Part shown: positions 56,811 through 64,000 of the stretch, piece after piece
Layout of the letters: every line of letters starts with the position of its first letter
Numbering within the stretch: the stretch's first letter is position 1
From: Eleusine coracana subsp. coracana
Taxonomy: Eukaryota > Streptophyta > Magnoliopsida > Poales > Poaceae
NCBI GenBank assembly: GCA_032690845.1
Contig: CM064417.1
Span: 19,436,501-19,500,500 of the forward strand
Length of the DNA stretch: 64,000 nucleotides
Direction of reading: 5' to 3'
Made by a program: the position numbers and the translations under genes
The notes under the pieces: model-generated
What the model was told of the DNA's origin: nothing
Database searches by the model: none
The model's input: only the letters and a program-made list of their open reading frames with translations

Positions 56811-57776
56811 CTGCACCACTTAAGCAAAAACACAAGAACAACTCGAACATGGGTTATGGGTTAGCAAATAAAATCTACCGGCCGTGTTGATCTTGCCAAA
56901 CCTTGCAAAGGACTTGAACAATCAAAACAAAAAACAAAGCAAACTAAAAGGGAAATATTTTTGGTGGTTTTTGGAATGACAACATTGGAGAAGCAATGTG
57001 AGAGCTCAAGAGCAAATGAGTCAAGGAGGGAGTGAAATGAGAAGTGAACTTGGAATGGCAAAACACTCTCCCCCAGGCAGTCAATTTATAGGAAAATTCC
57101 CAAACCATCGAAAACGGCTAGTGGGGAGCCCAATCCAACCGTTGGCAAAAGGTCAAGGTTTGTGGGGCCCACACCCCTTCGGCGGAACATGGGTGTCCAA
57201 CCGATCGTGGGCGGGTCCCACTGGTCCCTCACTTTGGCTCATAACTCCCTAATAGCTATATTTTCTGAGCTGTAGGGGTTAGGTCCAAAGTTTGGACAGA
57301 ATTTTGCTCAGAAAAATATTTTCTTAAAGTTGGAAACCGAAAACCAAATTTTGTATTTTTATCAGACAAAGAAGAGGGTTGGAATAAATTCTAACATCCT
57401 TGTGTGAAATCCAAATATGCAAATGCAGAGGCAAATTTGAAAGAATCCAAAAGTTTGGAAAAATTCAAATGTGTAAAAATTGAGGAAAATAAAATATAAT
57501 ATAAATACCAATTTACCATTGGCAAGGGCTCACCAATTTTTGAAGACCGACGAGCGGGACTTTTCTCCATCGCGTTTAGCTTGATGTTGCAGCGTCCGGT
57601 CCCGGAGAAGTGGACACGGATGGCTGCACTTCCTTCACTCGCCACACCTTCTTCATTTTTGGTGTGGCCGGTGGCTTCTTGGATTTAACAGGCTATGGCT
57701 TTGCCCACAGTCCTGGCCTCGTCGTAGGTGGGATCTTCTTCTCAAAATGGCATGACATCTCCTTAGCCATGATCTT
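56811..57776 (-). other. Spacer between protease and second ORF of A1
   Basis: The stretch of about 970 bases has no supported gene. It contains the TATA box described separately and a pyrimidine-rich leader. The few short frames show no family resemblance. Confidence 0.6.
57084..57090 (-). promoter_or_regulatory. Internal TATA box upstream of the second ORF of A1
   Basis: The minus strand reads CCTATAAATTGAC in the gap between the protease and the second ORF, followed by a pyrimidine-rich leader. A possible short intron (GTAGAT at 56878 to TGCAG at 56811) ends exactly before the ATG. This is sequence-only inference. Confidence 0.45.
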
Positions 57777-58443
57777 CTACATGTAGGGAATGAGGCTATG
57801 CTTTGTTGGGGGTTTTACTTCGACCTCTTGAATATTCTTTGGGTTTGGCCCATACTTGATCTTGATCATTAAGCACTGCTCTCTCCTTGGCCAAAAATCA
57901 AACCTCTCCTCCTTCCCATTGATGAGGAAACGGATTTCTCCGACCCCAACATCAATGTGTGCATCAGCGGTGCTTAGAAACGGGCGCCCAAGAATGAGTG
58001 GCGTTTCCTTCTCAACATCCATGTCGAGCACCACAAAATCCACAAGGATGAAGCAAACCCGAATTTTCACCGGAACGTCTTCTGGAATTCCCTCAGGATA
58101 GTGGACCGATGAATCGGCCAGCTGAAGTTGCATCGGTATCGGGGATAGAGTTGTATAGTTCACCTTGTCAAAGACCACCTTGGGAATCACACTGATGCTC
58201 GCACCAAGGTTGCATAGATCTTGGTCGAATTTCTGCGCCCCGATCAAGCAAGTGATCATGGGGCACCCCTGATCTTTCTTCCTTTCAGGAAGCCGGTTGA
58301 GTATAGCTGCGCTACGCTCTTCCATCAACCTTCACAACTTCTGTGGTGGGCATCAGACGCTTGTTGCTGAGGATGTCCTTGAGGTAGCGGGCATAAGTTG
58401 GTAGTTGCATCGCATCCAACAAGGGCACATTGATGTGGATCTT
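57777..58443 (-). pseudogene. Protease region of A1, inactive
   Basis: This follows the gag stop. The same frame continues for about 35 codons, then a shift near 58330 leads into a 183-residue frame with the Athila-type retropepsin fold: LCNLGASISVIP, then LQLADSS, then FVVLDMDVEKETPLILGRPF. The catalytic Asp of D-L/S-G-A is Asn here (codon AAC), so the enzyme would be dead even if translated. The frame stops at 57777 and no RT follows. Confidence 0.8.
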
Positions 58444-59916
58444 CTAGATAACTTCAACAAAGTGGGCAAATTGCACATCCACAGTCGGCTTCCAGTTACG
58501 ACGGGGAAATGACATAGAGGTGGTGTCGAAAAACTCATGTGGAGCCACCTTCCCGTTGTGTACCACTTCATCCTTGTCCGAGGGTTTTTCTTTTTCGCTG
58601 TCCCTCCATGTAGTGTTAGAATATGGCGGATCCCGACTGGTCATAACCCCTCTCGTGGTCATCACATTAATATTTTCAACGGGAGACTCAGGTTGCCCTA
58701 GGACCTTCCCTGACTCTAAGAGAGGAACAGTAGCAGCTAGCTGAGCAAGTTGGGTTTCTAGCATTTTATTAAAACTAAGTTGATTTTTAAAGGAATAAGC
58801 AAGACCTTCTGGCTTAGCATTAACACTTTCTAAAGTCTTGTCATTGGCGGCAAGCTTTTTAGTGAAGATTTCATTAATTTTAGCCTGGCCTAAGACAAGA
58901 TCTTTAAAGGAGGGTTGATTATTGGAAGAGTTAAAGTTGTTACCTCCTTGATAATACAGGCGTGGTTGACTCCACCCGTTGCCTCCTTGTGGACGATAGC
59001 CGTTGTTGTTGTTGTTGTTCATGTACAACACGTCCTCACGAGTGTCAGGGCACTCATTGCCCGAGTGACCCATGTTGCCATAGACATCACACGTCATTGG
59101 AGAGTCTAAGGCGTTGACGGTGCCGACATCATACCCTTTGGCTTGTTCGTCCATCTTCTTCATGAGGAGGTCCATTTTAGCGGCTAGCATGTCCACCTCC
59201 TTAATGGTGTGCATGCCCCGCTGGCATGAGTGAATACGATCTTCACTCCATCCTTGGTTGAAAACCATCTGCTCAATAAGTTCTTTAGTGTTCTCAACGG
59301 TCAGTGAGAAGAAGGCTCCCCCCGCAGCAGCATCAACATGATCACGAGCTGATAGAGTCAACCCGTTGTAAAAGTTCTGGATGATAAGCCATTCATCCAT
59401 CCAATGACGAGGACAAATGGCAATATACTCTTGCAGCCTTTCCCAAGCCTTAGAGATTGACTCCTTGGACTCCTGCTGGAAGCTTGAAATTCTTCCATGA
59501 AGGGCGTTGGTTTTGCCCAGTGAGAAGAATTTGGCACGGAATGTGGCTGAACACTTTTCCCAGGTACCCACAATATCCTTGTTCATGTAGAACCACTGTT
59601 TAGCCCTCCCTAGAAGGGAGAACGGAAACAGACGAAGGCGAATGGCGTCTTGAGAGACGTCCTTCATCTTGAAGGTGCTGCAAATCTCCAGAAATTGTTT
59701 CAGATGGGCGCTGGCGTCCTCATTGGCCTTCCAACAGAATGGGCTGGCATGCACCATGGTAATGAGACCCGTCTTGATCTCAAAATTCACATCTCCCATG
59801 ATGTTGGGTGCAACAGGAATGTTGGACGCCGAAGGTGCGGAGAAATCATGAAGACTCTTCTGGGCCATGAACTTGAAGCTTGATGGTAAGGAGATGTATG
59901 GCTCACTTGCAGACAT
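58444..59916 (-). CDS. gag of A1 (490 codons, Athila-like)
   Basis: This encodes the structural capsid/nucleocapsid protein of an Athila-type element. The ATG at 59916 is the first after the primer site and the frame is open for 490 codons. Residues 66-200 hold the conserved gag core (LKQFLEICSTF, then LRLFPFSLLGRAKQWF, then a FNYNGL-like NFYNGL). Residues 276-289 are a zinc knuckle with spacing C-x2-Y-x4-H-x4-C: the second Cys is Tyr, which should weaken zinc and RNA binding. An Asn-rich run follows at about 300-306. The stop falls before the protease, whereas related elements read on, so this stop may be a mutation. Transcription would start in the right LTR. Confidence 0.8.
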   Translation of the reverse strand: MSASEPYISLPSSFKFMAQKSLHDFSAPSASNIPVAPNIMGDVNFEIKTGLITMVHASPFCWKANEDASAHLKQFLEICSTFKMKDVSQDAIRLRLFPFSLLGRAKQWFYMNKDIVGTWEKCSATFRAKFFSLGKTNALHGRISSFQQESKESISKAWERLQEYIAICPRHWMDEWLIIQNFYNGLTLSARDHVDAAAGGAFFSLTVENTKELIEQMVFNQGWSEDRIHSCQRGMHTIKEVDMLAAKMDLLMKKMDEQAKGYDVGTVNALDSPMTCDVYGNMGHSGNECPDTREDVLYMNNNNNNGYRPQGGNGWSQPRLYYQGGNNFNSSNNQPSFKDLVLGQAKINEIFTKKLAANDKTLESVNAKPEGLAYSFKNQLSFNKMLETQLAQLAATVPLLESGKVLGQPESPVENINVMTTRGVMTSRDPPYSNTTWRDSEKEKPSDKDEVVHNGKVAPHEFFDTTSMSFPRRNWKPTVDVQFAHFVEVI

Positions 59917-60109
59917 GAATTTTTAAGGAGGGCCAAGACGTGCATGTACCCTTATCAAGAGTTGTTCGGGATCTTCAATATAATTTTTAGGCAAGGTGAA
60001 GCCAGTCATACACTTAGGAGAAAACAGACAAGTTCAGCTTGTTTGGGCAAATGTAAAATAATCTCATATGCAAGTATAGAATATGGGTAACTCTTTTGAT
60101 CAATTGCCT
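59917..60109 (-). other. Leader between primer site and gag of A1
   Basis: About 190 bases with no gene; a stretch similar to other Athila leaders (ACTCTTTTGATCAATTGCC next to the primer site). Confidence 0.5.
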
Positions 60110-60127
60110 TCCCCGGCAACGGCGCCA
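60110..60127 (-). other. Primer-binding site of A1 (tRNA-Asp type)
   Basis: The minus strand reads TGGCGCCGTTGCCGGGGA, matching the complement of the plant tRNA-Asp 3' end. It lies 8 bases from the 5' LTR. This primer is usual for Athila-type elements. Confidence 0.85.
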
Positions 60128-60135
60128 AAAATGCT

Positions 60136-61639
60136 TGTTAATATTTCTTAATGTCATCATTAAGTTTCATTAGCAATGAAGCCATAAATGTTTATTGGTA
60201 ATCTTTAACGAATATAGAGAGTTCACGCTTAAGCGCATGGAGAATACCGTTGTAGCATTTCACCCAGAGGTATTCAGGGTATTGTATTTCACCCAGAGAT
60301 ATGATTGATCAGAGTAATTACCATATGCTAGATATTTGCACATTGGATTATGAGACAAAGTCCTCACATGGGTAAGGATAAAGATAAACATAGTAGTGGA
60401 CATTAGTCTAGTGGAGAAGGACAAAGAAAGAGCTAAGTTCTTTTGTTGCTTTTATATAGTTATATAGTCTACACTATATACTATTATATACATACAATGA
60501 CAATGCAAGACAATCAGATCATCACACCCTGGGCATCCGGTTTTCCCTTACATCCACAGTACGATTCCGGCCAAGAGCCTATTGCATAGCCGAACGTGGG
60601 GGATTTCAAAGGATAGATAGGGCTGTCACCACCTACTGCCTACCCCTAGCAATCTGTGTGCTACACAACAAATAATGCATTCTATTGATCTAAGCACCAC
60701 ACTTACATCTCTAGAACAATACTCCTAATCCCCTAAGCAATGGATCAAAAAAGGAGTAATCACATTTTAGTGAACACTAAGCACATGAGAATGATCTAAG
60801 TCACACATTAGTCATGCATCATTATAACGACATAAATAAAGACTATTGTAAGGGCTTATGTCTAACATGGTAATATAGTATGACTATGTTACTAGTATGC
60901 ACGCATAATAACCACATACATGAATGGATCATATAATCAAACAAGAAATACATGACCCAAACATAACTGTATAGAAAGACTAAATATATTAAAAAGAATA
61001 AAATCATACAAAAGGAGAAAGATATAAGAGCCATACCACAACTCCAAGGAAGATTTGGGAACTGAAGAAGACTCTATTCTAAGCCCAACTCCACTAAAAC
61101 TAAAGGGAATCATGAAATGGCAATGAGAGTAATGCTTCTTGATGTGTGCTTTGGAGTGAGGCCTCTCTCTTCCTTTTATAGCTGTCCAAAGGCGGTTCTG
61201 AGGTTGGTAACTCCTGCCCTAAGGGGGCCAATCGCCTTTGGGAAGTCGGTGGGGAACCGCCATTCAAAGCTGGGCCCTAGTGGGCTGCCTACTTGTGCGG
61301 CCGAAGAGGGGGTGGGCCCACCGGGGTCCTGCCGCCTTGAGAGCCCTGTCAGGTGAGTCCCAGTGTCTAGTGACATGGTAAGGTCGGTTATTGAGGCAGT
61401 TTACTTCTGCATGTGAGCCATTCAAACCGTGCACTTGGCTGTGATTGGCCGAAAGTTCATTTCCACATATCTTGAGGAACTTCTTCACTTTGTTTATCTA
61501 TTTTCCTTGCATGTCAATGTTTCTCCAAGCAATAGTGGATACTTATTAATTCTAACTAAAATGGATGGTGGGAATATACAATCCTTCTTTATTTTGAGTA
61601 ATGTTGATGGCCGAAAATGGTAGTTAACAACCGTCAACA
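60136..61639 (-). repeat. 5' LTR of A1
   Basis: This 1504-base uninterrupted LTR starts TGTTAATATT and ends CGTCAACA. It includes the same GGCGGTT-type blocks as the split 3' LTR. A minus-strand TATAAAA lies at 61174-61180. Confidence 0.88.
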
Positions 61640-62044
61640 GAGGCTCCCCGAGCAGGCCTAGGCCGAGTAGGCCCAATCTTTGTTCGACTGAACAAGGGTC
61701 TTCGTACGAACATGGACTGGCCCCTTTCGGCCACACCCTTCTCCAGGTCTCTGATTTACTGTCCTCATTCACCCCTCGACATGTTAGGCCTTCTGGTATG
61801 TCGGTTTGCTCTGTTTATGGGCCCGTCTATCCTTGTGTTACACTCTGATTGGTCCGAAGTATGCTTTCTCCTATGATGACATGGAATTTACCTCAATTAT
61901 GTGGATAAATCACCCGCAAGCAAATATTCACCAACACTTATGGAATTCATTAGTAATAAACTTCTACCATTGTGTGGGTTCTTTACTTTTATTGATTTAT
62001 GCAGGTATTTGACTATCGGATTTGGTATTTAGTGACCGTCAATA
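61640..62044 (-). repeat. Solo LTR L, right part
   Basis: This continues L after the A1 insertion. The first five bases (61640-61644, GAGGC) are the second copy of the A1 target duplication. It ends GACCGTCAATA, where related LTRs end GTCAACA, so the terminal CA has changed to TA. The combined length of the two parts of L is about 750 bases. It contains no gene. Confidence 0.75.
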
Positions 62045-62354
62045 GCGTCATCACCCATTTCCTGGCAAGTCCGCTCAACCTAGTAGCTCAGGAGGAGGTG
62101 CTCCATAGTATTGGGCTGTCCCTAAAGCTGGCATTGGGCTAGTGTGTTTCCGTTGTGGTGATGCACATCATCGTGCTGATTGTCAGTGGAGTGAGAGGTG
62201 TTTTATTTGCAGCCAGAACCACAAGGATGATGTGTGTAGGAAGAATTCGAATGAAAAGCTTCATTGGGAGCCAGTGTCTTCTTTAGCTTTTAGTGGCACT
62301 GCTTATGTGTTGGCCTCTACACAGCAGCAGTTTCTAGTGCCACCTTCTCAGTAG
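62045..62354 (+). pseudogene. gag of element O, C-terminal piece with two zinc knuckles
   Basis: This resumes gag exactly after the second target copy of L; the frame agrees with that before 13479. Two knuckles follow closely: CFRCGDAHHRADC and CFICSQNHKDDVC, both C-x2-C-x3-H-x4-C, one residue shorter than the standard form. In-frame TAGs near 62107 and at 62352-62354 break it. Confidence 0.8.
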
Positions 62355-62542
62355 TTCTTGCCTGCATTGTTCTACCCTAGTATCTGACGTCATCTTCTAC
62401 ACCGACCGTTCCTTCGACACCACATTTTAGGGCTCTTCGACTGCCCCAAGCTACTGCCCCTTCAACGCTTTCACTTCCTTGGACTTCTAGTGGCTTTACA
62501 CATGGTGCTTCTTCTTCTGCTGGTGTTCCTGGAGCTTACTCT

Positions 62543-62860
62543 TTGCCCTCTACTGATGTCAGAGACCATGGAGATGTGGTGAAAGGTACTATTTTAGTTG
62601 ATTTATTTGATGCATATGCTCTTTTTGACTCTGACGCTAGTTTCTCGTTTATGTCGGAGGGTTTTGTGGCTCATGCTAGACTTTCTATGCAGAGAATTAG
62701 ACAGTCCATTATGGTCAGTTCTGCTAAAGATCTTATATCTAGTTGTTTAGTTTGCCCGGGTTGTTCTATTTTTCTTGCTGATGAGACCTTTGTTGCTAAT
62801 CTGGTGGTGATTCCTCTGGAATCTTTTGATGTCATTTTGGGTATGGATTGGTTTTCTTAG
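62543..62860 (+). pseudogene. Protease of element O
   Basis: YALFDSDASFSFMSEGFVA matches the retropepsin active site D-S-G-A-S with Gly changed to Asp; the catalytic Asp remains. The fold ends at VILGMDWFS, then a TAG. It is in a different frame from the gag piece, so a shift lies between 62354 and 62543. Confidence 0.8.
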
Positions 62861-64000
62861 TATCAGGCTGTTATATCTTGTTTTTGGAAGATAGTGTGTT
62901 TGCAAGCACCATCTGGGAAAGAGGTGACCTTTATTGGTAGTGCTATGGAGTACTCTCTTGCCTTGTTGTATCAGTTGTTTCATGATCATTGGACGAGGAA
63001 ATCTAGAATTCTTTTTGCTATGATGGATGGTAGTGAGGCTATCTTGCCAGTAGAGGACATCCGTGTGGTGTGCAATTATCCAGATGTGTTTCCTGCTGAG
63101 CTTCTAGGTATTCCTCCTGAGCGTGATGCGGGTTTTGAGATAAAGATGATTCCGGGTAGTCAGCCTATCAATAAGGCTCCGTATCAGATGGCTCTTAAGG
63201 AGCAGGTGAAGTTGAAGCGACAATTGGATGATCTTCTTGCTAAGGGCTTTATCAGACGTAGCAAGTCACCTTGGGCTTTCCCGGTGTTATTTTTGGAGAA
63301 GAAGGATAAATGTAAGAGGCTATGTGTGGACTATCGTGCCCTTAATCAGGTTACTATCAAGAATAAGTATTGTTTGCCTCGCATTGATGTGGTCTTTGAG
63401 CAATTGAAGGGTGCTTAGGTAGATTTGAACTATGGCTATCATCAGTTAAGGATCCAAGAAGAGGATATTGTGAAGACGACCATTAGTACAAGGTATGGGC
63501 ATTATGAATATATCGTTATGTCTTTTAGACTAACAAATGCCCCTGGTGCTTTTATGGAAGCGATGAATAGGATGTTGCATGAGTACTTGGACGACTTCGT
63601 TGTTGTCTTCCTTGACGATATCTTGATCTTTTCCAAGACCGAGGAAGAGCATGAGAGACATCTGACTCTTGTTTTGGATGCTCTTAGGAGGAATCAATTC
63701 TATGGAAAATTGAAAAAGTGTGCATTTTAGCTTTCTGAAGTGGCTTTCCTTGGTCATGTTATTAATGAGCATGGCATTTTCGTGGATCCTAAGAATGTTG
63801 CTTCTATGGTTGAGTGGGAGAGACCTACTAGTGTGATTGAGATTCGTAGTTTCTTTGGTCTTACTGATTATTATCGGCGTTTTGTGCAAAATTTCTCCAG
63901 TATTGCAAAGCCACTGACTAAATTGACAGAGAAAGGTGTTACCTTTAAATGGACCAATGACTGTCAGGTCAGCTTTCAGACATTGAAGGATAAGCTAGTG
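62861..64000 (+). pseudogene. RT and start of RNase H of element O, cut by the window end
   Basis: The frame continues from protease through IRVVCNYPDVFPAELLGIPP, the RT palm (RLCVDYRALNQVTIKNKY), NYGYHQLRIQEED, the catalytic VVFLDDILIFS, and YYRRFVQNFSSIAKPLTKL. Stops at 63416-63418 and 63728-63730 interrupt it. The catalytic box FLDD is an accepted variant of YVDD. RNase H and integrase are expected beyond 64000. Confidence 0.88.

Larger units (their letters stand above)
13836..61639 (-). mobile_element. Element A1: Athila-like non-autonomous gypsy element split by S
   Basis: The element is flanked by a perfect duplication GAGGC (13831-13835 and 61640-61644). LTRs of about 1.5 kb start TGTTAA and end CAACA. 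The primer site fits tRNA-Asp, the Athila hallmark. Inside are a nearly intact gag, a damaged protease and a second ORF, and no RT, RNase H or integrase. The 3' LTR is cut by S. The net length without S is about 9.3 kb. Because it lies inside L and contains S, it inserted after L and before S. Confidence 0.9.
6018..64000 (+). mobile_element. Element O: outermost Ty3/gypsy retrotransposon (Tekay/Del-like), interrupted and running off the right end
   Basis: This is the host for most of the window. The parts seen are an LTR end at 6908, a degenerate initiator-Met primer site, gag in three pieces (7051-7473, 12997-13478, 62045-62354), protease (62543-62860) and reverse transcriptase onward (62861-64000). 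Removing X and L with one copy of each 5-bp duplication rejoins the gag frame at both junctions, which shows the three pieces were one gene. The 3' LTR lies beyond the window. Several in-frame stops make this copy inactive. The Tekay-like placement rests on the MPPK-type gag start, the paired zinc knuckles and the LTR end, and is not firm. Confidence 0.85.

Noticed and set aside
1..64000. Integrated DNA virus (pararetrovirus) origin for the RT sequences
   Set aside because: Every RT is flanked by integrase and LTRs typical of gypsy or copia elements; no movement or coat-type frame is seen.

Overview
The window is a grass-type plant nuclear sequence made almost entirely of LTR retrotransposons inserted into one another. 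I see no ordinary host gene, tRNA, rRNA or CRISPR array. A grass (Poaceae, probably panicoid) is inferred from CRM-type centromeric retrotransposons whose LTR encodes the tail of the polyprotein, Athila-like elements with a tRNA-Asp primer site, a SIRE-like copia gag, and a Tekay-like chromovirus. The CRM copies and the lack of genes suggest centromeric or pericentromeric heterochromatin, but that is inference.

Layout, outermost first. Element O is a plus-strand Ty3/gypsy element. Its 5' LTR ends at 6908, its gag starts at 7051, and its pol runs off the right end at 64000. O is interrupted three times: by G1 (946-6017, a minus-strand gypsy element in O's presumed LTR), by X (7474-12991, a long solo LTR with a small Helitron inside, in gag), and by L (13484-62044, a solo Athila-like LTR in gag). 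L is split by A1 (13836-61639, a minus-strand Athila-like element without RT, RNase H or integrase; TSD GAGGC). The 3' LTR of A1 is split by S (14549-53050, a minus-strand SIRE-like copia derivative with gag and an extra ORF but no pol; TSD ATTAG). S contains four further insertions: NC (16500-20839, a non-autonomous CRM derivative, plus strand, TSD ACAGG), C (21657-28367, a CRM element, minus strand), A2 (35192-45105, a second Athila-like element without pol, minus strand) and K (45271-52499, an intact copia element, minus strand, TSD ACTGT). The nest is five levels deep (O > L > A1 > S > NC/C/A2/K), which gives a relative order of insertion.

Coding state. K has one uninterrupted 1312-codon gag-PR-INT-RT-RNaseH frame, and its two 510-bp LTRs differ at only two sites by eye, so it is young and possibly autonomous. 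C keeps long frames but has an in-frame gag/protease deletion and a one-base frameshift in RT. NC has a chimeric open frame joining a protease-like domain to integrase scraps and the LTR-encoded tail. S, A1 and A2 each carry a structural gene plus a second ORF, so they would need enzymes supplied in trans. O and G1 are decayed.

Less expected signals: two unrelated non-autonomous elements each carry their own dispersed short palindrome (GCCGATCGGC in A2; GACCGGACNGTCCGGTC in S), and LTR rearrangements lie at these motifs. S has a GC-rich, gene-like leader with a telo-box and a GTAAGT donor before its extra ORF. A1 has a TATA box before its second ORF. X holds a row of small hairpins with a constant core and covarying stems.
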